Shown here: in pieces, positions 50,892-58,755 of the stretch | How the letters are laid out: each line of letters starts with the position of its first letter | Numbering within the stretch: the stretch's first letter is position 1 | Assembly: GCF_002024805.1 (NCBI RefSeq) | Contig: NZ_CP014337.1 | Location: 3,720,001-3,784,000 of the forward strand | Direction of reading: 5' to 3' | Origin: Elizabethkingia bruuniana | Lineage (GTDB): Bacteria > Bacteroidota > Bacteroidia > Flavobacteriales > Weeksellaceae | DNA length: 64,000 nt | Made by a program: the position numbers and the translations under genes | Notes under the pieces: generated by a model | The model's database searches: none | Told to the model about the DNA's origin: nothing | What the model saw: only the letters and a program-made list of their open reading frames with translations

Positions 50892-51827
50892 ATGACTAAC
50901 TTCTATATCGCAATATATATTCTAATGGTAACCTTTACAATCATTGTCCCCTTATATCTTGCAGGGCGGCTTTGGTTTGCGTTCAGTCCGTTTGCGATAA
51001 ACTATTACTCCAAGGAAAAGGCAAACTGGTATAACGAGTGGAACACCCAGCGGTTTTTAATCGTTTTGAATTTATTTTTGGTTTCATTGTCGCTTTCCTT
51101 TTTCTGGGGCGGGAAAATACTGGAAGATATCCATGCCGAGAAGATCGACTTTACCCAAATCCTATTCTATATCATTCTTCAAATTCTCGCCGTAATACTG
51201 TTCGAGGTAAAAATGGAACACCCATTTAAGCCAATTCAGGCATTCAAAAAATTCAAGAAAAACAGTTATAGCGAAAGGTTTGAGTTCCGAGAAAAGCAAG
51301 ACACGGCAGATAAAATAGAACACCATTCCAATGAGTTAAAAAGAGAATTTTTGAAAGTTGGCACTAAGATTTCAAACGAATTAAATAATCAACAAATCAT
51401 TTTATCTGAAACCAACGAACTCGCAAAACACAACAATAATATCCTACAGGAATCCGATTTTGCTTTTGAAATAAAAAAGAATCCGAATATGGTCATTGAT
51501 GACATTTTGCGGGATTATTTTATTTCTAAAGATTCCGAGAGGGTTTTATCGGACTTTTTACTGCGGAAGAAAAACTCTGGAAAGATTCTGTTTACAAAGC
51601 CTGCAAGGAACGGCGTGAGCGTACAGCCTATTTTGGACTTTTTATCGGCCTTTACTAATGTTATGGAAAGTTGTAAATCCGGCACAATAACCCAAGCCGA
51701 AACCTGCAAAATTATCAACGCCGTCACCTCGGCAAAAGACAGGCTCGGAAATATCGCAGAAGAGCCAATAAACAGCAGGAACCTCTCAAAATATCTTTCC
51801 AACAGCGATGTTCAGGATGATATATAG
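50892..51827 (+). CDS. Membrane protein of unknown function at the element's left end
   Basis: 311 residues. Three hydrophobic helices in the first 110 residues (about 5-27, 58-75, 88-107), then a cytosolic, charged, partly coiled region (about 120-200). The C-terminal helical domain is KDSERVLSDFLLRKKNSGK through TQAETCKIINAVTSAKD. I recognise no family. It is probably cargo of the mobile element: its codon choice differs from the flanking core genes and it lies between the tRNA and the replication/mobilization genes. Confidence 0.55.
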   Translation: MTNFYIAIYILMVTFTIIVPLYLAGRLWFAFSPFAINYYSKEKANWYNEWNTQRFLIVLNLFLVSLSLSFFWGGKILEDIHAEKIDFTQILFYIILQILAVILFEVKMEHPFKPIQAFKKFKKNSYSERFEFREKQDTADKIEHHSNELKREFLKVGTKISNELNNQQIILSETNELAKHNNNILQESDFAFEIKKNPNMVIDDILRDYFISKDSERVLSDFLLRKKNSGKILFTKPARNGVSVQPILDFLSAFTNVMESCKSGTITQAETCKIINAVTSAKDRLGNIAEEPINSRNLSKYLSNSDVQDDI

Positions 51828-51866
51828 TCTAAAATCCAAAAAAACATTTTCTCTTTAAAAATCATA

Positions 51867-51944
51867 TTTGTTTGATAACCATAATTATAAAGGCGACAGT
51901 TAGTCGCTTTTAATGGTTTATTGACTAAACCATTATCAAACAAA
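51867..51944. repeat. Multi-branched inverted repeat in the leader of the excisionase/VapE operon
   Basis: Outer perfect 12-bp arms TTTGTTTGATAA (51867-51878) and TTATCAAACAAA (51933-51944) enclose two hairpins. One is GCGAC-AGTTA-GTCGC (51893-51907) and the other AATGGTTTA-TTGAC-TAAACCATT (51912-51934). Eleven bases of the first hairpin (AGTCGCTTTTA) recur at 52001-52011. The rest of 51828-52060 shows no gene. Confidence 0.6.
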
Positions 51945-52060
51945 ACCTCCTATTGAACGCACATTTCTTTAGGTTGTTTTATTTTACAAAAAACTTTTTA
52001 AGTCGCTTTTAGGCGGCTATTTCTTTGGGAAATATCTTGGCCTCAACAAAATTCAACGAA

Positions 52061-52402
52061 ATGAAAGACCAAGAAAGACTAGCTGCGCTAGAAAGCCAAA
52101 TGTCCACTTTGGTAAACTCGCAAAAAGAGTTTACCTCGAAGGCGCTACAGATGCTCGCCCTCAGAACCAAGAACATCTATTCTAAGGAAGAGGCCGCGCT
52201 GTTCCTCAACCTGGATCCGGACTATCTCTACCAACTCAAACACCACGGCAAATTGAAGGCCTACAAAAAGAAGGGGCAAAAGAAAATCTACTTTCGCAAA
52301 GAGGACCTGGAAGCTTATCTTCTGGGGGATAATGTGGAGGAAATACAAAATGATGACTACGATGCATTCGAGCAGGAAATTCTGGAGCGATGGAAGAAAT
52401 AA
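52061..52402 (+). CDS. Excisionase-like helix-turn-helix protein
   Basis: 113 residues from the ATG at 52061 (MKDQERLAALESQ); the in-frame TTG at 52025 is less likely. An N-terminal coiled coil (about 1-35) precedes a MerR/Xis-type HTH: YSKEEAALFLNLDPDYLYQLKHHGKL with KIYFRKEDLEAYL (DNA-binding domain 17 family). Such proteins direct excision or activate element genes. It overlaps the VapE-type gene by 13 nt. Confidence 0.85.
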   Translation: MKDQERLAALESQMSTLVNSQKEFTSKALQMLALRTKNIYSKEEAALFLNLDPDYLYQLKHHGKLKAYKKKGQKKIYFRKEDLEAYLLGDNVEEIQNDDYDAFEQEILERWKK

Positions 52403-53577
52403 CCAACAAGCCGGCTGAAGAGCAAAAAATCCCAGTACTCTACCAAACCGCTTCCGAGACCACTACCATTTTCGATATGGTGATGAAGTATCTTGAAAGC
52501 AAGTATGACCTTCGCTTTAACGCCATCGCCCTGGAGATAGAAATATCGCTCAAGGGAAAGGATGACTGGACAGAGCTAAACATCAACTCCCTGCTGATAG
52601 AACTCGTACAGGCCGGGATGCAGATCACCATGCAGAAGTTGGAGATCCTCGTACGGAGCCACCTGATAAAGAGATACAACCCGATAGCGGAATACTTTAA
52701 AAAACTCGCGGGCTGGGACGGCGAAGACCATATCCGGAAGCTGGCGGGATTTGTTCGGACCAACGACAGCGAAGCGTTCCACTACCATCTCGAGAAGTGG
52801 CTGACCCGCGCCGTGCTTTGCGCATTGAAGAAAGACTATGTCAACAAGCAGTGCCTCGTGCTGGCAAGCTCCAAACAGAACACGGGCAAAACCACCTTCC
52901 TGCGGTTCCTCATCCCAGACGGGCTCAGGGATTATTATTCCGAAAATGTCACGGTGGACAAGGACGGCATCATTGCTATCTGCAAAAATTTCATCCTCAA
53001 TGCGGACGAGCTGGCCGTCCTGTCCAAATCGGATGTCAACACCCTGAAGTCCTTCATCTCGATGGGCGGCGCGAAAGTAAGGGTTCCGTATGGGAGAAAG
53101 CCGGAGAACATGGACAGGATATGTTCCTTTGTTGCCTCCACCAACAGAACAGATTTCCTTACCGACGAGACAGGAAGCGTAAGGTGGCTGGTTTTCGAAG
53201 TTTTAAGCATTGACTTCAATTATTCCAAGGAAATAGACATAGACAAGGTATGGGCGCAGGCGTACCACAATGCTTTTGAAAGAAAAAATTACCAACCGGA
53301 AATGACGCTCTCGGACATAGAGGCTAATGAGCTGAGAAACGAGCAGTTTTCCCAGCTTTCACTTGAGCAGGAAATCGTTTCCGCACACTTCGAGAAATCG
53401 AAGGACATCAAGGATTTTCTTACGGCGACGGACATCGTTGTGGCAATGAACAACGCCCTGAATTTAAGATTGAACAACATCAAGGTCGGAAAGGCGCTCA
53501 CCAGGCTCAAGTATGAAAGAATCAAGCATCCGAAACTCCAGGTTTACGGCTACCTGATCCGAAGAAAGATTGACTGA
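52390..53577 (+). CDS. VapE-type P-loop helicase/ATPase of mobile elements
   Basis: 395 residues. Virulence-associated-E domain. Walker A in SKQNTGKTTFLRFL (about residues 158-171), Walker B-like FILNADELAVLSK near residue 200, and ASTNRTDFLTDETGSVRWL near residue 255. It matches the helicase part of phage- and plasmid-type primase-helicases. GC content is clearly higher than in the core genes. It overlaps the excisionase-like gene and precedes a repeat-rich gap and a Toprim primase. Confidence 0.88.
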   Translation: MEEITNKPAEEQKIPVLYQTASETTTIFDMVMKYLESKYDLRFNAIALEIEISLKGKDDWTELNINSLLIELVQAGMQITMQKLEILVRSHLIKRYNPIAEYFKKLAGWDGEDHIRKLAGFVRTNDSEAFHYHLEKWLTRAVLCALKKDYVNKQCLVLASSKQNTGKTTFLRFLIPDGLRDYYSENVTVDKDGIIAICKNFILNADELAVLSKSDVNTLKSFISMGGAKVRVPYGRKPENMDRICSFVASTNRTDFLTDETGSVRWLVFEVLSIDFNYSKEIDIDKVWAQAYHNAFERKNYQPEMTLSDIEANELRNEQFSQLSLEQEIVSAHFEKSKDIKDFLTATDIVVAMNNALNLRLNNIKVGKALTRLKYERIKHPKLQVYGYLIRRKID

Positions 53578-53610
53578 AAGAAAGTTTAAATCATTGACAT
53601 TCAATTTATC

Positions 53611-53791
53611 CTACCTACTTACCTAAGTGGACTTACAGAACTCATTTCCAAATTTTTATCAAGGTAATAAAATAGCTAAGACTTTACCTAAACTACCATA
53701 GTTAAAGAAGGGATCCAATTAACAGGTAACAACAAGGTAAGTCATTAATTGATATAACTAACTGATATTCAATATTTAGGTAGGCAGGTAT
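53611..53791. repeat. Cluster of AGGTAA/TTACCT hexamers between helicase and primase genes
   Basis: Exact hexamers at 53619, 53662, 53684, 53724 and 53735, plus variants CTACCT 53611, AGGTAG 53778 and AGGTAT 53786. The 271-bp gap (53578-53848) has no gene. The layout is iteron-like and may be the element's own replication start. Confidence 0.45.
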
Positions 53792-53848
53792 GGAAAAACG
53801 GTGAAAATATAACTGGATATAAAGAAATAAATATTAAAAACACAAAAA

Positions 53849-54760
53849 ATGAATTGCAAACAAGCCAACGAAAATATCAGTATCAGGGAAATATTGGAGA
53901 GTTTTTCTCTTTTCCCGAGCAAAGACAACCGAAGAACTGCTTTTTATCTTGCTTTTGACCGAGAAGAAAAAACACCAAGTCTTTCTGTGAATTTTGAAAA
54001 GAACACCGCATTTGATTTTGGAACAGGAGCGAAATACGATAATGTTTCCTTGGTTCAAGGCATCAAAAAATGTTCAGTTTCCGAAGCGTTGGAATATCTT
54101 AAGAGATTTGATTATTCACTTCCGACTAAAGAGGAAATAGAAACAAATAATTTCAAACCAAAATCAGGATATCAGATTTTCGAAATCAAGGAAGTTGAAC
54201 ATCCAAGTTTGATTGACTATTTAAAATCAAGAAAACTCGATTCACTGAAATCAGAGCTCAAAGAAATTCATTATGAACTCAACGGAAAAAATTATTTCGG
54301 TTTGGGCTTCAAAAACGATTCGGATGGGTATGAAATCAGGAATCCATACATCAAACTTTGCTTAGGTAAAAAAGACCTCACTTCGATAAATAATCAATCC
54401 AATATGTTAAGAATTTTTGAAGGATTTGCAGATTATCTGTCGTTCAAAATTTTGGAAAAATCACTCGAAAAGGAACCTTCGAATTACATCATTTTAAATT
54501 CCGTCACCATGATTTCAAAGGTCAAAAATCAACTCGAAAATTATAAAAATGTTGAACTCTTTTTGGACAATGACAGGACAGGAGATTCTGTGACCGAGAT
54601 TCTGAAAAAACAAAATTCCAAAGTTTCGGACGAACGGATTTTATTCAAAAATCACAAAGACTTAAATGAGTTTTTACTCGGCACTAACCTGCGTAAAATA
54701 GATACAGGCATGGAAAATGAAGACCTGCGTAAAATAACTCCACGCAAAATTGGCAGATAG
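53849..54760 (+). CDS. Toprim-domain DNA primase of the mobile element
   Basis: 303 residues. The N-terminal part (about 1-90) resembles the CHC2-type zinc-binding region (EEKTPSLSVNFEKNTAFDFG) but lacks the CHC2 cysteines. The Toprim domain shows MLRIFEGFADYLSF near residue 187 (Glu) and NVELFLDNDRTGDS near residue 230 (DxD). The last 20 residues lie on direct repeats and may be a secondary extension. It primes replication of the element together with the VapE-type helicase. Confidence 0.85.
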   Translation: MNCKQANENISIREILESFSLFPSKDNRRTAFYLAFDREEKTPSLSVNFEKNTAFDFGTGAKYDNVSLVQGIKKCSVSEALEYLKRFDYSLPTKEEIETNNFKPKSGYQIFEIKEVEHPSLIDYLKSRKLDSLKSELKEIHYELNGKNYFGLGFKNDSDGYEIRNPYIKLCLGKKDLTSINNQSNMLRIFEGFADYLSFKILEKSLEKEPSNYIILNSVTMISKVKNQLENYKNVELFLDNDRTGDSVTEILKKQNSKVSDERILFKNHKDLNEFLLGTNLRKIDTGMENEDLRKITPRKIGR

Positions 54761-54850
54761 TTAGTGCAAAATCGGCAGATAGTTAGTGCAAAAAGTACCC
54801 AATGTTTACAACAAGCGTGGGGCTTGTCGTAAAAATCGGGCTTTTTGGTT
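54687..54850. other. oriT: Candidate transfer origin (oriT) with direct repeats and a hairpin
   Basis: Two copies of ACCTGCGTAAAATA (54687, 54723) and two copies of GGCAGATAGTTAGTGCAAAA (54752-54771 and 54774-54793, 22-bp period). A stem ACAAGC/GCTTGT near 54810-54826 follows. It sits directly upstream of mobC and the relaxase gene, the usual place of oriT. The nick site cannot be read. Confidence 0.5.
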
Positions 54851-54940
54851 TCCTCCTGTCGTCGGAAACACTTGTTTGGAAATGGAATTCAAGCCAGTAA
54901 TTTAAAATCATAAAAAAATTAAACACAAAATAAACACAAG

Positions 54941-55417
54941 ATGAAAAATGACTTTTTAAAACAGTTTGTCAGGCAGATTTCCGAGCAGCAAATTGCAAAG
55001 GTTGCAGAAGAAAAAAGAAAGAACCGCTTTCGCGAAATTGGTCGAAAGGGAGGTTTGAAAAAGAAGACGGCGAACCAATTTTCGAAGGTAGTCTCAGTTC
55101 GTTTTACCGAAAAGGAGTTTGAGAAAATTCAAAAGGAGGCTGACTTCTACAAACTCAAAATATCAAAATATTTAAGACTGGTTTCAACCGAAAAAGAACT
55201 CAAAATAAACGAGTTTCAAACCGACGCGGTTCTGTTGAATTACGGCAACAATTTTATAAGGATATCCAATCTGCTCAGGAACAGAGAATGGAACGAGTTT
55301 GAAAACAAGAAAGAGATCCTTGAAGAAATTCACACCGTCACCAAATTAATCAGAGAATTCCTCTACCAACAAATCATCAAGCATGAACAATTCGGCAACG
55401 ACGAGGAGGATCAGTAA
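54941..55417 (+). CDS. mobC: MobC-type relaxosome accessory protein
   Basis: 158 residues. Basic N-terminus (EEKRKNRFREIGRKGGLKKK) and a ribbon-helix-helix-like stretch VVSVRFTEKEFEKIQKEADF with KISKYLRLV. Further on is the family block LLNYGNNFIRISNLLRNREW. It binds oriT and helps the relaxase. It overlaps the relaxase gene by 35 nt in another frame, a strong coupling. Confidence 0.88.
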   Translation: MKNDFLKQFVRQISEQQIAKVAEEKRKNRFREIGRKGGLKKKTANQFSKVVSVRFTEKEFEKIQKEADFYKLKISKYLRLVSTEKELKINEFQTDAVLLNYGNNFIRISNLLRNREWNEFENKKEILEEIHTVTKLIREFLYQQIIKHEQFGNDEEDQ

Positions 55418-56291
55418 GATCGCGATTGAATACAATGGCAATGACAAAGGCACGGCGGAATGTATTTATTCCAACAACCTGCTTTCAACAATGCCGGAGG
55501 AAAGATTTGAAGAGATGAAGATTGTCGCCGAGAGAAATCCGAATTTAAAGAAATGGGCTCTCACAGGTTACATTTCTCCGGCAAAGGAAATTGGAGACAT
55601 ACTGACCAACGACGAATTGAAGGAACTGGCTTTAAAATCATTGAAAGATGTGGGACTTACAGAAAATAACCAAATCGTCTTGGATGTCCACAATTCCACG
55701 AAGCAGAAACATATCCACTTCATCGTGAACCGCATAGATGTTTATGGTAAATGCACGGTAAAATCTGCCAATGTCGGGAAACGCTTCGGTGAATCAGTGA
55801 GAAATGTTTGCAAAGAGATGAACCTGAAAACAGATGTGGAAATAGGGAAAGAGAAAAAGCAGCAGATGCTGAAAATCCTGCAAAACTGTCTGAAGGTCTC
55901 AAGAAATTTTGACGACTTGGTGGATTATATGCGGAGATGTGGTTACAGAGTGACGCTCTCGCAGAATGTGAAGGACGGTATTTCGGGGATGCGGATTGTT
56001 AGATTAAAGGACATCAACGACCAAACCCAGAGGCAGTACCATCCAGGTTACAAACTTTCGGAGATCACCAGCAAACTGAAGATTAAGGACATCAAAGAAA
56101 TCCTAAACCGGAATGCGGAAAACCACCAGTCGGCAATTTTCAGTCAGAGTAATCCGCAAACGAATGAAATAAAACATCCGGAAAAATCAGGGCTCAAGGA
56201 GATTGAGAATGCCGTGAAGGAACTGCTCAAACCGAGCTACGCACAGGCGGCAGACGATGAATTGCTGAGGAAGAGAAAAAGAAGGCGATAG
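55383..56291 (+). CDS. Relaxase/mobilization nuclease
   Basis: 302 residues. MobA/VirD2-type relaxase (PF03432 kind): ISKIAIEYNGNDKGTAECIY at the N-terminus and the metal HxH motif in KQKHIHFIVNRIDVYGKC near residue 112. The C-terminal part is helical and basic and ends in KRKRRR. It nicks oriT and pilots the strand during conjugative mobilization; no type IV secretion genes are in view, so a helper would be needed. Confidence 0.9.
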   Translation: MNNSATTRRISKIAIEYNGNDKGTAECIYSNNLLSTMPEERFEEMKIVAERNPNLKKWALTGYISPAKEIGDILTNDELKELALKSLKDVGLTENNQIVLDVHNSTKQKHIHFIVNRIDVYGKCTVKSANVGKRFGESVRNVCKEMNLKTDVEIGKEKKQQMLKILQNCLKVSRNFDDLVDYMRRCGYRVTLSQNVKDGISGMRIVRLKDINDQTQRQYHPGYKLSEITSKLKIKDIKEILNRNAENHQSAIFSQSNPQTNEIKHPEKSGLKEIENAVKELLKPSYAQAADDELLRKRKRRR

Positions 56292-56320
56292 GTTTAAAAA
56301 ACATCAATAAAAAAAAGAAA

Positions 56321-56908
56321 ATGAATAACAACGAATTTAACAACCATGACATGAATACAGAAAATTATTCTTCACAAGATGCAGGCATCGAACTTTTGCA
56401 CCGCGTCATAGAAAGCAATAAGGCGGTAGAAATTTCGGGGAAGGCGATTTTCCACATGTACTGCGATATCAAGGAGGATGTGAAGAAAATCCAAGAACTG
56501 GCACATCAAGAAAATCTAAAACGGCAGGAATTGCTTAAATCCATCCCCAACAATATTATCGCGGAATTATCTCCGGACGTTATAAAGCATCTGGAAAAAT
56601 TCCATCAGAAATCAGATACAGTTAAATATTGGTTTTTCGGAATCCTGCCTATATTGCTGGTTGCATTTTTTATTTTATCAGCAACTGTTTATCTCGGAAA
56701 AATCTGGTACAGCGAAAGCATCCGCACCAAGACCGAGGTTCGAGAGGAAATCCTGGAGGAGATCAAGGATGAAAACAAGGCGATTTATGAAACAGAGCAA
56801 GTAAAACAGCTGGAGCACAATACCGCACTAATGAAAAAATGGATGAAGAAAAATCCAAAGGACGCAGAAAAGTTTTTGAAGTTTAAGGAGGGGTATGAGA
56901 GTAGGTAG
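56321..56908 (+). CDS. Single-pass membrane protein of the mobilization cluster, function unknown
   Basis: 195 residues. Soluble N-terminal part (about 1-105) with coiled-coil-like stretches, one membrane helix (about 108-130, YWFFGILPILLVAFFILSAT), then a charged helical tail (REEILEEIKDENKAIYETE). It follows the relaxase by 30 nt and is probably cotranscribed, as are small membrane partners in other mobilizable elements. No family is recognised. Confidence 0.55.
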   Translation: MNNNEFNNHDMNTENYSSQDAGIELLHRVIESNKAVEISGKAIFHMYCDIKEDVKKIQELAHQENLKRQELLKSIPNNIIAELSPDVIKHLEKFHQKSDTVKYWFFGILPILLVAFFILSATVYLGKIWYSESIRTKTEVREEILEEIKDENKAIYETEQVKQLEHNTALMKKWMKKNPKDAEKFLKFKEGYESR

Positions 56909-56921
56909 ACTAAAAATTATT

Positions 56922-56950
56922 TGTCCAGTTTTTTATTAAAAAACTGGACA
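56922..56950. terminator. Bidirectional terminator after the mobilization genes
   Basis: TGTCCAGTTTTTT and AAAAAACTGGACA, a perfect 13-bp stem with a 3-nt loop, separate the mob genes from the metal-resistance genes. Confidence 0.85.
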
Positions 56951-57077
56951 TTTATTGACGTATTTATTACAGTTTGCTAAGAGTAACATTGTGAATAATT
57001 TAGGAAAAATAAATTTCGTTTTAAGGAAGTAGTTTAGCTTCTAAAATAATTCCCTATCTTTGTGCTGTTTACTTACA

Positions 57078-57494
57078 ATGGTCGGAAATTTTAAAATACT
57101 GTTGCTTTCCCTTACACTCGCGTTATTTCTGGCGCCAGGGATTTCTCAGGCTTGCAGTACAAAGGAGAAGCAGGTTATTAAAACCGCGACCAGTTCGCAA
57201 ACTTTCATAAAACAGTCATTCGCACAGATACAGCCGTCTTGCGACAGCGGCGATTGCAAAGAAGAATGCTGTCACCCAAAATCACACAATTGTCAAACCG
57301 ATGGATGCTCAGGAAATTGCAGCGGTAACCTTTGCAGCACTGCTCAGTATACCATTCTAGCAGACAGCAAATTTTTAGAGGATTCTAAAAACGAAGCGTC
57401 CGGTTACGATGACAAAAATTCTAATTTCTTTTATCAGAATCCCCATTACTCTGGTGGATTCCATACCATTTGGGAACCGCCCAAAATAGGTTAA
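57078..57494 (+). CDS. Exported cysteine-rich protein at the head of the metal-resistance genes
   Basis: 138 residues from the ATG at 57078 (MVGNFKILLLSLTLALFL signal peptide, cleavage after SQA). Cysteine-rich centre: CDSGDCKEECCHPKSHNCQ then CSGNCSGNLCS, with His. No named family. The pattern fits a periplasmic metal-binding protein of the copper/silver operon downstream. The in-frame TTG 18 nt upstream is rejected. Confidence 0.6.
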   Translation: MVGNFKILLLSLTLALFLAPGISQACSTKEKQVIKTATSSQTFIKQSFAQIQPSCDSGDCKEECCHPKSHNCQTDGCSGNCSGNLCSTAQYTILADSKFLEDSKNEASGYDDKNSNFFYQNPHYSGGFHTIWEPPKIG

Positions 57495-57623
57495 TCACTT
57501 TCTTTTACAGCCCGAATTGTGTCTGGTCGTGAAGTGTTTATGACACTTTCCGCAGATTATTTAGCGGTGCTGAATGTCCCTTCGAACTTCCACTTCTCGT
57601 TTAAGTAATCTTTTAGAAAAGAA

Positions 57624-57639
57624 TGTTCTTTAAAGAACA
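57624..57639. promoter_or_regulatory. 16-bp palindrome, candidate operator of the metal operon
   Basis: TGTTCTTTAAAGAACA is a perfect palindrome, 72 nt before the next gene. The 217-bp gap 57495-57711 has no gene; a weaker stem AAGTGT/ACACTT lies near 57534-57550. Confidence 0.55.
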
Positions 57640-57711
57640 ACTTGAAGATCAGGATTTTCGTACACAGTCTCTCAAGACGGAGGCTCAAAATTAACCTTTA
57701 ACGATAATTTA

Positions 57712-58098
57712 ATGAAGAATATTCTTTTAGGAATACTGGCTTTTGTAGCAGTGTTCCTCGTTTCCTGCACCAATTCAAAAGCAGAAACTACCCAAATTAC
57801 CAATGCACAGTTCAAGACCGGCGACATTGTTCCCCACGACCAGGTCTGTATGGTAAACAACGCCTACATGGGCAAAAAGCAGCTCGAAGTAAAGCATGAC
57901 GGCAAAACCTACTACGGTTGCTGCGAAAACTGCAAACTCAGAATCCCGCAGGAAGAAAATGCTCGCATGGCGTATGATCCGATATCTCATCAACTCATCG
58001 ATAAAGCAACCGCAATTATTGCAATCTCTGATAAAAATGATAATGTCGTGTACTTCGAAAATAAAGCAAACTACGAAGCCTTTTTTAATAATAAATAA
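57712..58098 (+). CDS. Metal-binding lipoprotein with a TRASH/YHS-like cysteine motif
   Basis: 128 residues. Lipoprotein signal LLGILAFVAVFLVSCTNSK (lipobox VSC). Mature part: VCMVNNAYMGKKQLEVKHDG and the TYYGCCENCKLRIPQEEN motif near residue 65, as in proteins that capture copper or other heavy metals in the envelope. First gene of the Cus-type unit; 19 nt before the next. Confidence 0.75.
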   Translation: MKNILLGILAFVAVFLVSCTNSKAETTQITNAQFKTGDIVPHDQVCMVNNAYMGKKQLEVKHDGKTYYGCCENCKLRIPQEENARMAYDPISHQLIDKATAIIAISDKNDNVVYFENKANYEAFFNNK

Positions 58099-58117
58099 TC
58101 TTTAAACTTATAAAATA

Positions 58118-58741
58118 ATGAAAACACTAGTATTCAGCCTTTTGGCAATCGGCACACTTGCACTCACTTCCTGCAAAGAGAATAAAGAACAGAAAAAAAC
58201 CACTGAAACATCCATGCAGCACGATATGAGCATGATGTCTGACAGTTCAGCGATGGGCAATATGGCAACGGATAAAGAGGTAACCGTTACTGAAGCCAAA
58301 AAGTCTTCCGCTGATCTTACGGAGCTTTATTCCCATTACACTCACCTTACATTCGCTTTGTCCGGTGATGATGATAAAGAAGCGGTGAGTGCAGCCAAAG
58401 GGATCCTCGCTTCTTTTCCCAAAATAGACAAAAACGGTTTTTCTGCTGAACAGAAAAAAGAATTTGCTGACCTCGAATCAAGCATCAGTGAAAACGCCGA
58501 GCACATTGCAGATAACGCCGGAAAGATTGATCATCAGCGCGAACATCTGGATTTAATGAGCGCCGATTTTTACGACCTGCTGAAAGATTTCGGAACTCCA
58601 AAACCGGTGTACAAAGTATTTTGTCCAATGTATAACGATAACAAAGGCGCTTTTTGGCTTAGCGATTCACGTGAGGTGAAGAATCCTTATTTAGGCAAAG
58701 AAATGCTGTCATGTGGCGAGGTTCAGGAAGAAATTAAGTAA
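58118..58741 (+). CDS. DUF3347-type lipoprotein, methionine-rich (copper/silver)
   Basis: 207 residues. Lipobox LALTSC, then a Met/His-rich stretch (MQHDMSMMSDSSAMGNM) typical of Cu(I)/Ag(I) binding. A helical DUF3347 domain (about 60-165) follows, and the C-terminus VFCPMYNDNKGAFWLSDS ... MLSCGEV also occurs as the tail of some CusB proteins. It probably hands metal to the efflux pump. The CusA gene starts 14 nt later. Confidence 0.8.
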   Translation: MKTLVFSLLAIGTLALTSCKENKEQKKTTETSMQHDMSMMSDSSAMGNMATDKEVTVTEAKKSSADLTELYSHYTHLTFALSGDDDKEAVSAAKGILASFPKIDKNGFSAEQKKEFADLESSISENAEHIADNAGKIDHQREHLDLMSADFYDLLKDFGTPKPVYKVFCPMYNDNKGAFWLSDSREVKNPYLGKEMLSCGEVQEEIK

Positions 58742-58755
58742 AACCGTACAGAATC

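Noticed and set aside
52797-53213. 138-codon open frame inside the VapE-type gene
   Set aside because: Arg/His/Gly-rich shadow of a GC-rich gene in another frame; the VapE motifs are in the overlapping frame.
54752-54793. Possible CRISPR-like repeat
   Set aside because: Only two copies with a 2-bp spacer and no cas genes nearby; better explained as an oriT repeat.
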